Shown: positions 11,485 to 24,157 of the stretch, piece by piece
Layout: the number at the start of each line of letters is the position of its first letter
Numbering within the stretch: position 1 is the stretch's first letter
Assembly: GCF_000002995.4 (NCBI RefSeq)
Contig: NW_025062478.1
Location: 9,807,001 to 9,871,000, forward strand
Origin: Brugia malayi
Lineage: Eukaryota > Nematoda > Chromadorea > Rhabditida > Onchocercidae
DNA: 64,000 bases
Reading direction: 5' to 3'
The notes under the pieces: model-generated
Database searches by the model: none
Told to the model about the DNA's origin: nothing
The model's input: the letters and a program-made list of their open reading frames with translations, nothing else
Program-made: the position numbers and the translations under genes

Positions 11485-14113
11485 ATGGTATCAGAAACAG
11501 AAACAGTAGGAGCTGTCACTGATAATTGTATGGATGAGGTGGACATGGAGACAATGAAAGTCGTTCAGGAACAGTTCCTCTCTGCCGATGCTAATGAAAT
11601 TAAGGAAGTTAGCGAGCACTCAAAACAGGTAAGTAATCCTCCTTGTTATCTCTTATGAAATGCGGGAAAGGAGAGACGGGTGGGTAAAAGTTACATTTTG
11701 CAACATTGCGAAATAGAGGAGAAAGACGGGCAAGTGGAGAAGAGACGGGCAAGCGATCATCTCACTCTCAGTGATTGATTGTTCTCTGATCATTTGGAGT
11801 TATGAAAGATTTTTTGGATTTGCCAGCGATCACAGAATTTTTTGTTATTTTGAACATTGTATAAGGCGGCAAGATTACGGATGTGAGCAATCCAGATTAA
11901 AGGAGAATTTCGTGAAGAAAATCCCAGGTAAATCCCGCGACAGATTAACAGTGAAAATCCTCGGTATTGTGATTTGTTAGTGTAGCAATGTCTGAGGAAG
12001 ATAAGCAGAATTTTCGTGCCTACAGGAGTGAAATAGAAAATTATCTGCTGCTCGGGTCACATAGTATTTCTTTACCTGGCATCAAATGTTTTTGTTTTTG
12101 CATTGCAGGTTAAATTCAAAACTCAAATTGTATGGAGGAATGTGGCGCTATTTTCAGCTCTCCATGTCGCATCACTGGTCGGTATTTATCAGTTTATTTT
12201 CCTCGCCAAATGGCCAACATTATTTTGGTGTAAGTTATGCTATTTGTCTTTCTTAGAAAATGATTAATTTCAGTTTAAACACTGTTTTCTTATTTTAGTG
12301 TTTTGTTCAATGATAGCTTTTAGTTCATAACGTCTATTTATGCTTTAGATTGCACCTGTTGGCTAATGGGCGTTATGGGTATCACTGCTGGGGCACATCG
12401 TCTTTGGTCTCATCGTAGTTATAAGGCCAGATGGCCTGCTCGGCTCTTTTTGATGTTTTGCAACAGTATGGCTTTCCAGGCAAGTTTCCTTCCATTTGTT
12501 TATTATATCTTTTGCATTTTTTGAATTCATCGATATCGCTCGAATTTGAATTGTTCCACTGCACTCCCTTAATTTGTTTTGCATTAGTGATTGCATATTA
12601 TGTTTAGAACGATGTAATTGAGTGGTCACGAGACCATCGTTGTCATCACAAGTGGACAGATACTGATGCTGACCCGCACAATACCACAAGGTAGGTTAGT
12701 TTATTGTTTTCCTCACCATTTCTCATCAACTTGCATCATCAATGCTAAATGTATTTTCCATTTTATTTGGCTTTTTGAATGTTATATTATAGAGGAATGT
12801 TTTTTGCTCATATGGGTTGGTTGATGGTTCGTAAACATCCGGAAGTGAAGAGAAAAGGCTCTCAACTAGATCTGAGTGATTTGTTCAATGATCCTATACT
12901 TGCATTTCAGAGAAGGTTTATTTTCTGCTTATTACCAACAGTTTTCATGAATTATGGTCGAAGAATCTTTCTTTGCTTTTGCTTTCGTGTGACGGTTTTC
13001 CTGAAATCATGCCTAATACGTAGACGGATATGAGCTAAAAAAGTGAAAAATAGATGATAAGGCTGTGGGTTTAGTGTACAGCTAACTTCTTAACAGTTAG
13101 TAGCAATGCTGTAATTTATATCCTTTGCTTTATTTTCCGTTTAATTTAATTTACTAATTCTAACTGTTAATTCAGACACTACTTAAAAACAGTACTATTC
13201 GCTTGGTTTATTGTGCCAACCTTTGTACCGATGTATTTTTGGGGAGAATCCTTCATGGTCGCTCTTTATACTTGCACATTATTAAGGTTAACTTTTCATT
13301 TGTTAAAAATCTGTTTTGCGGGAAAAAATTTATTGATTTGTTTCTGGACATTTCTGTGCTCAAATATGATCAGTTTTGGTTCATATTCATATCTTAGATA
13401 CTGCTCTACTCTGCATGGTACATGGCTAATCAATTCGTTGGCACACAAATATGGCTTCAAGCCTTACAATCCGAATATAACACCTGTTGAATCATTATGG
13501 GTCAGTTTAGAGATTATTAATCGTTTTTGGACCTATTTGATCTCAATTTTGCGAAAGAAATCAATGCTACTGCTCAGCCATCATGCTTTCGGCATACAAA
13601 ATTCTTACTAGCATTACGGTGGCGTTTATTTTCCCAATTTCAATTTCCTTTCATAAAATTGGTTTTGCTGTAATTGGAAGGTAAGCAGTGGTGTTTAATT
13701 TCAGCTAGCGGTAACGGCAATGGGTGAAGGCGGTCATAACTATCATCACACTTTTCCGCAAGACTATCGAACATCTGAATATGTGCTTCACTTTAATGTA
13801 ACAAAATTATTCATCGACATACTATTTTTCTTGGGATTGGCATACGACATGAAAGTTGTCCCGCAAGAGGTAATATTTAATCATTAGAGTGGGTTGCTGC
13901 TTAATAAGAAATAATAGTTCTGATTTCAACATGTCAAATGTTGTCTTTTATTTTATTTCTTACGAATAGGTAGAGGTTTTTACGGAATGGGAAAAAGTTA
14001 TTGAAAATTAAATGAAAAAGTTAACTTATTTCATTTGGCAATTAATTTTATCGTATGGAATTTTGCAGATAATTGAACGACAGAAAGCAAAATACGTGAA
14101 GAAATGTAATTGA
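11485..14113 (+). CDS. scd: Stearoyl-CoA (delta-9) desaturase, copy 2
   Basis: Same enzyme as the gene at 2011-4647. Exons: 11485-11628, 12109-12229, 12349-12479, 12608-12690, 12793-12915, 13176-13286, 13398-13500, 13705-13869, 14069-14113; 341 residues. Histidine boxes HRLWSH, HRCHH and HNYHH are intact, there is no premature stop, and the GC donor of intron 3 (at 12480) is shared. The encoded protein appears identical to copy 1. Only the last intron and the region after the stop differ. Either a very recent tandem duplication, gene conversion between older copies, or an assembly that placed two alleles in tandem would explain this. Confidence 0.92.
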
Positions 14114-14388
14114 TTCAATGTGGAGTGTTTGAGCGCTTCATTTTATTGCACTATAATAGGTAGACATCGTTTTCTTATTCAGTCTTTCCAGACTGTCTTT
14201 CTTTCAGGTTATTAGGATGCGGTAGCATTAGAGAGAAATATTATCTTATAGAATGATGTCATAATTTACTGAGACTTCAGTATGTCGCTTTATTTGATAT
14301 ATCATTGTAATGTAAATTCCATTTCACATATCTCTTCGAATTTTTAAAATTACATAGTTATTTGTTGCTGGTTTTGTTACAAGATGTA

Positions 14389-14394
14389 AATAAA
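14389..14394 (+). terminator. Poly(A) signal AATAAA of desaturase copy 2
   Basis: AATAAA about 276 bases after the stop, the counterpart of 4943-4948. The spacing is shorter because of the roughly 20-base deletion upstream of it. Confidence 0.5.
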
Positions 14395-14463
14395 TTAACA
14401 TTTTATCAGTGTTCAGATTACTAATTAAATACCGCACTGTCTAATGATGACGTTTATATTGTA

Positions 14464-14930
14464 ATATCTTTGTTTGCTTATGTTTCGTTTTCCGAAAATA
14501 CTTTGATATGACATTCCGTTTGGGAAAAATACACAGTTAAATTTTGTGTCGTATTCAGTATTGTGTATCAGTACGTACTAAAAGACGTGAATGAAGTTTA
14601 CCAGAATTTTTACTGTTATAATTTTATTTTGTGGACTGCGATTTCTGGGCAGTCTTCATAACGTTAACAGGATACTATGATTATTAGTGTGCCTCATAAT
14701 TATTTGATTTCTGGACTCTGTGTGCTCTTTTTACCTTTTGCGACTTGGTTTTGTTTTTACCAGTTACTAATTCGCCCTTGTTTCCATCACATAGTTTGTT
14801 TATGTATTATTATGAAAATATGAATTTTTGAGCTATACATTTTCTTTCGTATATTTTGTTATCAAACGCAACCATTTATGTTTTGTTGTTCTAGTTTAAT
14901 CCTGATTGTAAAAAATAAATTTAGTAAAAT
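14464..14930. other. Intergenic, no gene seen
   Basis: Moderately complex AT-rich sequence with no conserved exon. It has no counterpart after desaturase copy 1, so it marks where the duplicated unit ends. Confidence 0.5.
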
Positions 14931-15460
14931 TACACTGAGTGGCAAAAAAATGATAACTTATCTATTAATGTAAACTATCGACTAATTAATACTTTTGATC
15001 CATTTGATAGTTAGGGATTCGCTTGTTAGACATGTCGATTTCGCCATGTTGAAACTTTTCGCGATGTTACTGATATTCCCTTAGACAATTCACCTAACGA
15101 ACTGCGTGAAGGATACGTGAAAACAATGTTACATCAACGGAAACCCTGCCAAACTTTAGCGTAAGTGAAATATTCAACGTATTTGTTTACAAAACTAGAA
15201 TAAAGCGTAACAAGGTGTGAATAGTTAATTTAAACTTAGCAGTTAATATCCCGGGGGGACAAAGTTTTTGTACAACAACTTCGTCAAGTTGATCATTGCG
15301 TCAGTGTTCTAACGACACCAATGACAGTTTTACAAACCTAGGATTAAGAGACCATTCACGACAAAGGTATTACTGTACAACAGTGATATTTTGTTGTGCT
15401 ACATGTTTTGATCAAAATGAAATTTGTTCGTCTCCATGCGAATTTTGAGTAGGATTGAAC
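14931..15460 (+). repeat. Left arm of a ~0.5-kb inverted repeat
   Basis: Its reverse complement recurs at 20340-20800, with substitutions and indels. Shared blocks include ATGTAAACTATCGA, TTTTGATCCATTTGAT, AGACATGTC, GTTGATCATTGCGTCAGTG and ATGAAATTTGTTCGTC. The left arm has an extra segment around 15180-15250. The outer edge reads TACACTGAGTGGCAAAAAAA, reminiscent of Tc1/mariner termini, but no transposase is recognisable. Confidence 0.8.
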
Positions 15461-16597
15461 ATTTTTCTTCACACATTATTTGTTACTTTCGTGTTTTTTC
15501 GTGTAATATTTATGAAAGTAATGAAAATGATAGAATGAATTGCAATGAATTTATTAATCGAAACTTTTCTTTCGTCTCTTTCTATTTGAATTATTTCTAT
15601 AATGATATTATTATTTACGATATAATGTTAACGATAATGAAATTTTACTTTAATAAGAATGATATTTTTTAATGATAACTGACAATACTATTTTAAGGTT
15701 GATATTGTATAGATTTTTTTTTACTCGAATTGTTTCATTCGTTAGATCATTTTCATTTTTTTTTGTCCTAAAATCTTATGAATTGTTGAATTTACAAAAT
15801 GTTGCTATTCAATGAAACTATTTGTGACTTATTTATTAATTGAAAATTGGAATTTAAAAGATACTGTTACAATATTTAATGTTTTATTGAATAAACAACA
15901 TAAATTCTACTTTCATACATTTTCATTCCATTTATTCCAATATAAATCTATTTTTGATTTTGATATTTCTTATTTTAAGCTTCACTATGTTAATATTTGA
16001 ATCTATTTTCCAAATTAAATGGGCACATTTAATCAAATGTAAGTAAGCAATAAACTGCTGTACGTGAATTACCTGAAAAAAAAGTTTACAAAGGTGAATC
16101 AGTCATCATCTTACCAATCATTTGATTAGTGATTGACATCTCATTTTCTGAAAATTAATCTTTCAATAATCTTTAACTGTCAGATTGCTTTTTATAAATA
16201 GGCATATATTCCGGTGAAGTATTCTTTCATATCAATGAATGGGATTTTTTTTTCGTTTTTTTCGTTTTTTTTTTTTCATGTAATTGAATAGTAGCATAAA
16301 TTTGTCAATCCATTTGTGTTCCTTTTGTATTCCTTTTATACTCCATTTATATTCTTTTTGGTACATTTTTTTATTACTTTATTCCTTCCTTTTGCTTTAT
16401 TAACTTTTTTTTTTTTTCCATTTATCTTTGATTCAAATTTTGTTTATACAAAGAAGTATAACTTTCTGTGCAGACCAGCAAATGATACTAAAATGTTAGT
16501 TATCATTTATGGAAAAAGTTGCATAGCAATTGCTTACACTATCATTTTCATCATTTTTGGTAAACAATTCTAGTATCGATTACATATTCATTCACAA
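15461..16597. other. AT-rich spacer inside the inverted repeat
   Basis: Low-complexity sequence with T runs. Several open frames of 60-85 codons (15424-15672, 15812-16000, 16316-16573) consist of F, I, L, Y and N residues expected from AT-rich DNA and show no domain. Confidence 0.5.
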
Positions 16598-16603
16598 TTT
16601 ATT
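16598..16603 (-). terminator. Poly(A) signal of the dynein-2 light intermediate chain gene
   Basis: AATAAA on the minus strand, starting 17 bases after the stop codon of the gene at 16620-19861. A very short 3' UTR is implied. Confidence 0.45.
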
Positions 16604-16619
16604 AACATTAATGCTCTAT

Positions 16620-19600
16620 CTATAAATTTCTAAAAACTTCATTTTGACGAAGAATTCGTTCTGATCTACCTTCTAGTGCAGCTCGATCCTTTTTATGTCG
16701 TATATATTGTTCAAGTTCCTAAAATATTAATTATTAATTGGGGAAAATCATCTGGGAAAAGTTTCATACCTGATGGTAAAAATTTCATACCCGGGTACGT
16801 TGTTCAATTAACTCATCAATTTCCGGTTCTTTATGCTGACCATCTTCAGCCGGATTATCTTCTCTTTCATTATGTTTCTCCTCAAAGAATACTGATTACA
16901 CAAGGAATAATCACTCAATGTCTCTACTAATGATGTAATTAGAACGAATTGAATTCAAATGTCGAAGAAATAAGAATCTGATTACTTTGTTTGGAAAGTG
17001 CTCCAAATATGCTTCATACCACAAATCACGAGGATTCGTTGCACCAATAAGTGATAGTGATGAATTGATAAAAGGTGGTGCTCCAATATCCTAAATATGC
17101 TTTTCATTAATTCAAACTTTAACACTACTGACAAGAAACTGAACTTTTGCTTATACAAGTTTTTCTTAATTCTTGCTTAAATTATGACAGTTTAATATAA
17201 ACCACGAACTTAGCATAAAATATCATCCTATACTTTTTTTTTTAAAGTTAAAAAATGAAAGCATTTAAATGAACCATTAGTGAATCGGCACCGCAAGGTA
17301 CTGACAATGGCTTGTTATGATCAGTGCAGATTGTTTTTGAAGCTGTAGTACCAAAAACAACACTACTGATAAGAACTCGAGTTTTACTTATCAAATTCTC
17401 CATTTTATTGCTGAACATCTGCATTATACATTGTAAATTATTGAAAAAAAAAAAGAATTACAAAGCTATCAAATGATATAGTTTTCTCATTAATGTATGA
17501 AAAAAAAAAAAATGTATAAAGGTAATTAGTTTCAAAGTGAGTATTATCAAGGTGCGCTTCTTATATACAGTTCTGTTTATAGGTAGCAAAAGTAAATTAA
17601 AATTAATTTGTGAAACGATGTAGATAAAATTGTACTGCAAGAGTAGCTCCATTCGTATGTGCCATAAAACGAAGAAATTTGCATATAATTTTTCGTTGTT
17701 CAGGCTCAAAATCCTGCAAACAAAATTTTTTTAATTTTGATTATGATAAATGATACTATTTCATCTCATTTGAAAACCAGAAAACAATAGCAACCTGAAA
17801 TTTGTCGTATTTTGCACCGAGTAAAATTAATGGTATCGGTAAAGGATCAATATATTCCATATCCTAAAATTATTTCAATATATTAACTTAACTGCTTTCT
17901 TTGAAATATATATATATCTTTAGAGTGTGTTTAGTTTGTGTTTAAAAGTTAAAATCAAACCAAAACCAAACTAATTCACATTTTAAATTTACTATTGCCA
18001 TTTTTTTCGTTAACTTAAATGTCACACCCTCTAAATTCTTTGTTTTTTTTTCCCTTTTTTATAACTATATAACTACTTTCTAGCGCATAAAACTTAAAGT
18101 TAGCATATCTTTTAACTCATAAAAATTGGTAAAGTATAATAATTCGTGTGTAATTACTTATCAGTAATATATCTTTGTCAATTTGAATAAATTTTCAATT
18201 AAAAAAAAAAAAAAAAAAAGAAAAAGATGAATCTGAATACATATCTTATGATCCTTAAAAGCTGCCTTCTTATCAACCATAAATACTTTATAACTATCAG
18301 ATGACTTTTTAACAGATTGTTGCATTTCATTATCAATGATTATACGAGCATTGTCAAGTAAGGTGTAAAATGTATTCCACATATCGAAAGGTGCCGTTAA
18401 GTCGATAACAATTATCAGTGAGCACTGACTGAAGGAGAAATTTAATTGAATATTAAGATATATTTAAATATTAATAGAGATATTACTGGAAAAATTCTCA
18501 AAAACTAAACAAACAATTATTATGGTGAAATCACAACAAAACATTGCAAATTAAAAGAGAAGTAGAAGTAAATTCATATTTTGGATTAAAGAATAAAAAT
18601 AATACCTAATAAAATTTTTAAATCTTTTTTTGCCTTCCATGAAGGACGTTTTTATGTAAAATTCAATAATTTAATTCTTTTGCTTACTGTATGTAATTGC
18701 TGGAAAGTGGTATTTGTAGAAGATTACAAAGATTTGTTCCTCCTCCCAATTCCCATATATTTCCAACATCTTTCATCTGTAATTTTTTAATTTTAGTATT
18801 ATCAATTAACAAAAAAAAAAACTAAAAAAAAGATTAATTTGCTAATAAGAAGTAGTACATTTCATTCATAGCATACTAAACTTGTAAAATTCATTAATTA
18901 ACATCTTAATAATTTCTCAAATGTTAGCTTTTCAAAAATAGCAAAATTAAAATACCAGAAAAGTTACTATGAGAGAAAATTATATCACATACCTTACCTC
19001 GATTCCGTCGTCCGTATGTATACTCCAATGCAATGGTTGGTTTTGTGTCTTCATTTCGATTCAAAAATCGAAATATCATCGATGTCTTTCCCTGTAAAAT
19101 ATTCTTTTCTTTACTTTCATACAGAATTAAAATATTCAAAACAAACAAAAAAAAAAATTATATTTTGTTTTTCATATTCTAATTATATTCAAATATTTTT
19201 TACCTTTCTTAATCTTCTTTTTTAATTATCCTAATAATAGTCCTTGGAAAAAAGAAGTGAAAAAAAATCCATTTATAGAATTTTTCCTTATCAACTTATC
19301 AGATAAATATTTTCGTTATCAATCTCAAATAAATTATTTTATCTTTATTTTTTCCTCACAAATTTTTCTTTTTTTTTTTTCTGTTTGTATTATAATTCTA
19401 AATGAATTAAGAAATAAAACTTTTCCCTTACAAATACAATTGATATGTTCGAAAAACTTACACAATTTCTACTTCCACAAATAATTAAACGAGTATCGCT
19501 CGTTTGTAAATCGCTTCCTGAAAAGAAATGAATTATAAATTTTTAAAAGATCAAAAAAAAAGTCATTGAAATAAATTGGATAATATTACATAGACAAAAT

Positions 19601-19861
19601 ATTAACAATATAAGCATAGCAACAAAACTTTTTAATTTCATTACTTATTTTCTAAGCTAACTTAAAAATTAACCATTAGCTCAATTAATAGTTTTAATGC
19701 TAAGAAGAAAAAATACTATTATCTAATTCAAATCAAGAAAAACAGAAAAAAAAAATACCAATAAGATTGATGTATGAATTGATGGCATCTTGTTGTCGAA
19801 CGGTTCGTTTTTCACATTCTTCTAAATATTGCTGTCGTGCTAATGACCAAATATCGAGCAT
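16620..19861 (-). CDS. xbx-1: Cytoplasmic dynein 2 light intermediate chain (D2LIC)
   Basis: Subunit of the retrograde intraflagellar-transport motor; in nematodes it acts in cilia of sensory neurons. Exons, 5' to 3' on the minus strand: 19861-19759, 19517-19462, 19091-18993, 18776-18688, 18428-18245, 17863-17795, 17713-17636, 17418-17275, 17090-16986, 16880-16791, 16718-16620; 371 residues against about 351 in human DYNC2LI1. Landmarks: P-loop GSRNCGKT (residues 49-56) across the exon 2/3 junction, then [52 protein letters not shown] and ICTDHNKPL, all colinear with the family. Two junctions are odd: exon 5 ends at AAG followed by atatgt instead of gtatgt, and exon 10 starts after a TTTGAG acceptor. 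The gene is the only one between two inverted repeats. Confidence 0.87.
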
Positions 19862-19886
19862 AAATGATACCAAGTAGGAAGAATAT

Positions 19887-19897
19887 CTAAAATAAAA
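19887..19897 (-). promoter_or_regulatory. Putative spliced-leader acceptor upstream of xbx-1
   Basis: Minus-strand TTTTATTTTAG ends 25 bases before the start codon at 19861. This is a good nematode 3' splice site without an obvious upstream coding exon, so trans-splicing of a spliced leader is the simplest reading. An upstream non-coding exon is the alternative. Confidence 0.45.
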
Positions 19898-20339
19898 TTT
19901 ATAATATTTATAAATTCTTCTCACAATTTATCCTACTATCTTCTTCTATAGTTTTCACAAATTGCTATAACTTACTCTAACACTTACTTATACATTTAAC
20001 AATGAGAAATTATGGCATTCACGTTGCCATGGTTATATCAATTGTAAATTTTCATTCGATAAACTCTTTATGCCCTTATTTTTATGTTAATTTCGAATAT
20101 AAAATATATTTTTGAGATAAACAATTATGAATTGAGATGATATGCGAGAAATAATGTGTGGCAGTGAAATATTTCAATTGCAATTGAACAAATCTCAGTT
20201 ATATGAATTAAAATTGATAATTACAAGTATAAATCTATGCTATTTGTAAACTTGTTTATTAAATATGATTTAAAAAATACACAAAATTGACAGTGAATGT
20301 GCGAAGAAAATTCTTTATTATTGTTTGAAAGAATGCATT
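19898..20339. other. Spacer upstream of xbx-1, promoter presumed
   Basis: AT-rich sequence between the dynein gene start and the right inverted-repeat arm. No X-box-like motif was confidently identified by eye. Confidence 0.4.
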
Positions 20340-20800
20340 TAAATTCAATTCTTTCTGAAATTTGCGCGAGGACGAACAAATTTCATTCCGATCAAAACAA
20401 GTAACACAACAAAGTATCATTGTTGCACAGTGATACGCTTCTCGCTAATTGTTTCTTAACTTCAGGTTTACAAAGTTGTCATCGGTATCGTTAGGTCACT
20501 GACGCGATGATCAATTTGACGGAGTCATTGTACAAAGACATTGTCCCTTGAGATATTAGCCATTGTGTTTGCCCGATGGTTGTATCGGATATTTCACTTA
20601 TGCTAAACTTTGACAAGCATTCCGTCAATGTAACACTGTTTTCACGTTTCACGGAGTTCGTAACTTGAATTGTCTCAGGAAATGGTGATATCATCAGAAA
20701 ATGATGATAAGACAAAATGGACATGTCTTAATTATCAAGTGGATCAAATGTATTAACCATTCGATAGTTTACATTGATGGGCTTTGGCCATTATTTTCAT
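20340..20800 (-). repeat. Right arm of a ~0.5-kb inverted repeat
   Basis: Reverse-complement counterpart of 14931-15460. The minus strand carries an open frame (20491-20724) that the left arm breaks with a stop and an insertion. The frame has no recognised domain and may be a remnant of an old element. Confidence 0.8.
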
Positions 20801-23735
20801 ATCACTGATTAAAATTATATTGAATTCATTTTCTTTTTTACAAATTAAGGATCAAAATTTAAACTAAAATAACCAAATATAAATGATCAAATTTGTCTTA
20901 ATGGAATAATTTATTTAATCAATAAAATAAAATAAAATTGTGTGCTTTTTAATTAATTTCAATTCTATTTTTTTTTTCGTATTACACAATTATATAACTT
21001 TGTAATTTTGTTCTATTTGAAATGTTGATTGAAAATATTCTCACTGATTAATGAATGCAATGAAGACCAGTTCAATGACTCCTCAGTTCATAATGTCAAT
21101 CATAACACTAACAAATTCTAACATTGATATTGACGGACTATTTACATACTATCATTATTTGTTTACTGCTAGAAATATTTGAAAACAACAATCATTTTAG
21201 TTTGTAGAATTTTTTTTTTTTTAAATGAAATGAAATTTCCATTTTGTAAATATTTAATTTAATGGTTTTTTTTTTCTGTTCAAATGATACTTTTGTACTG
21301 TGCAAACAATTGAAATCCGGTCGTTTTCTCTTTTTTTTTTTTCTGTTTCTTAGATAGTAAAATAAAAGCTTCAAATGTTTGTATATGTATTTCAATTATT
21401 CAATTTTCATCACTTCATTTTTTTTTTTTTGAAAATGATTTACGAGCCTTCTCTGCTTTTTTTATTTTTTTTTAATTTTGCAAAATTTTACCTCTTAGTG
21501 TTAATTTATTTCAGAAAGATTCTAAATTGAGAAATGTAAATTTATGGAGAAAAAATTTTAGATATTGAAATAAAAGTATATTCTTCAATATCTACGTACT
21601 ATCATAAAATCTAGTTTTACAAAAAATAAAAAAAAAAAATGAAAATATTTAGTTATCGAAAAATATATTATCCAAAAAAAAAAAAGGAATGTGATTTCTC
21701 TCTTTTTTTGTGTGCTTTGAAATAATCAAACATTAATTGTAATAATAAACAACAATTTTGAACAAAAATTTTATCACTAATCGGATATTATTGAAAGAAA
21801 TTAGAAGTCATAGAAATGATAAAGATTGATAAGATCGTTTGATTATTATCACAATCGTCCTTATCATTATTTCTTTGTTAATACAGTAACAGTTGAAATA
21901 AACTAGAACGAATAGAAATGATAACGATGAATTATGATCATTGAATTATTATCACATCCTTTATTATTCTTTTGTTAATACTAACAGTGAAAATAAAGTA
22001 AAACTTTCATTTAATACTTTAGGAATACTTTTGGTGAGAAATTACTTAATAGTAATTGTAATTTATAATAAAATTATAATGCTAATGTTTATATTAATTA
22101 TTAAATTTTAAAATAATTAAAATAAGAAATTTAAGTCTTAAATGATGGATAAATTAGTTTATTTTTGCTTAATAAAAATTAACTGAAAATCATTCCAACA
22201 AATGGGTCATTCATCTCGAATGATCTCGAATGATTCTGCTCTACTTTACAATTAATAGTTTTATATGAACTTTATATGGCAATGATAAAAAATACAAATT
22301 TCAATTTTTTTTTCATCCATAATTAATGCACTTAAAATTGATTAATTTCTTAATCAAAAATTTGATAATTTTATTGTGAAATTAATTAATGAGAAATTAA
22401 ATTAATTATTAATTAATAACTATCAATTGATGATTAATCACTGCGCAAATGTAATATAATGCGCAATCTGCAACATAATATAGTTGCATATTTTCTTTCT
22501 CAATAAAATTATCAATTTTAGAAGAAATTTTTAAAAGATCATTATAAGTCGATTTGTCTCTCTATTAAACTGGTTTCTTCATATGTTTCTCTCTCTCTCT
22601 CTCTCTCTTTCTCTTCTATTCCCTTTCTTTTCTCTCATTTAATTATTTAACATTTATCTTATTTTAAATGTCAAATATATCCGTTGTCATTACTTGTTTT
22701 TGTGAATATTATTATCTCAGCGTGTTGACAAAATTATGATCAAATTTATTTGAATTTTTTAGTCAAATATTCGCTTATTATGTCAGTTTCAATTAGTTTA
22801 TTATTTTTAACATTCACTAATTCTGTTAATGTCAACTCAACATTTTGTCGTATGTTATTTGTCATTTCTCATTTCCAGTCTTCCTCTCCTCAATATTTTT
22901 CACTGTTAAATGTTCAATTTAATTACTCATTCATACCATTAGCTATGATTTCTGATCTTGTCGAAACTAAAAGAAAGCTTTGAAATTCAGCAATATTTCT
23001 TAATAAAAACTTTAAAATTTAGCTATGAATCATTTTTCTATTATTAATTTCCTGCACTAATTCTCGAGCATATTGCAGTAAATTCTCGATTTTATGTAAA
23101 ATTTTCGAGATCAATGTCCATCAAATTTGCAATCATTCCTTCTTAAATAATATCTTTTAATACTTCTCTTTGTTTCTTTTTCTTTTTAATCAATGTTAGA
23201 TGATTTGTTCATTTTATTTTTAGTTCAAATAATTCATTAAAATAATAAAATATAATTTACTTATTAAGTTAAACTATTTGATTATGATAAAAAGAAAATT
23301 TTATTTCTCTCTCATTACTACTACTATTGATAAAATAGAAATAGAATTAAAGAAATTTTTCCAAAAAGGTATTAAAAGGAGAGCGATCATAAAATGATTA
23401 CAAATAATTTTATCTTTTCATCAGTAAACTAAATGCAATTTTCCTAACAAATCAACAACATTCGAATGATAATATCTATCTAACAACAAACTAAACAAAA
23501 AATTTCCGTAAAAATCACATGATTTTAAGGTTATCACAATGATAAATGCAAACATGGATAGATAGATCAGTAGAAATAGATATTATAACTGATCTGATTA
23601 AATTCATATCAGTAAATTATTGTTAAATTAATTTTATATGAAACTTTCTAATAATAGATTAATTACCATTGCCTTTTATTAAACTAAACTTCGTTTTATT
23701 TTTCTTGTCATCACTTTTCAAATTCATATGCAATT

Positions 23736-23962
23736 GTTATTATTATTGCTATTATTGTTATTTTTGTTATTATTGTCATTATTATTATTATTATCATTAT
23801 TAATATTGTTCTTGTTATTATTATCATTATAATTATCATAATTGTTATTGTCATTATTATTATCATTACTATTATTTTTATTATTATTATTATCAATATC
23901 GTTATTATTATTATCATTAATATTATTATTATTGTTATTATTATTATTATTATTACTATTTA
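23736..23962. repeat. Long (ATT)n-type microsatellite
   Basis: About 225 bases of interrupted trinucleotide repeats (TTA/TTG/TCA variants of ATT). It produces long spurious open frames of I, L and S residues on both strands. Confidence 0.9.
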
Positions 23963-24059
23963 TAATTATTACTAATCATTGTTTATTAATATCTCATAGA
24001 TCATTAAACAATCATTTTTGCAGTGTATTTGTTCATCAATGATTATGTTTGCAAGAGAA

Positions 24060-24157
24060 TGATCGCTTGCATACTTGCATGCTTGCATGCACATGCATAT
24101 ATGTTTATTTATTGCCATCTATAAACACATGTGCAGCATGCAGCATGCATGCACTTC
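24060..24157. repeat. Cluster of TGCATGC-type motifs
   Basis: At least five GCATGC or TGCATG words within 100 bases, about 450 bases upstream of the gamma-glutamyltranspeptidase start. The words are self-complementary and stand out from the AT-rich surroundings. Function unknown; it may be a degenerate simple repeat. Confidence 0.5.

Larger units (their letters stand above)
10635..14463 (+). repeat. Direct repeat unit B containing desaturase gene copy 2
   Basis: Second copy of the segment at 1161-5017, same orientation, 9474 bases downstream. The 5' edge coincides exactly with that of the first copy. Visible differences start just after 13869, in the last intron, and accumulate through the 3' flank. 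Confidence 0.9.

Noticed and set aside
20491..20724. 77-codon minus-strand frame as a gene
   Set aside because: It lies in an inverted-repeat arm; the other arm breaks the same frame with stops and an insertion, and no domain is recognised.
22780..22983. Short frame with hydrophobic N-terminus as a secreted peptide
   Set aside because: No splice partner, no cysteine pattern, no conserved motif; AT-rich DNA often yields F/L/I/S-rich starts.
23711..24042. I- and L-rich frames on both strands
   Set aside because: Translation of an (ATT)n microsatellite.
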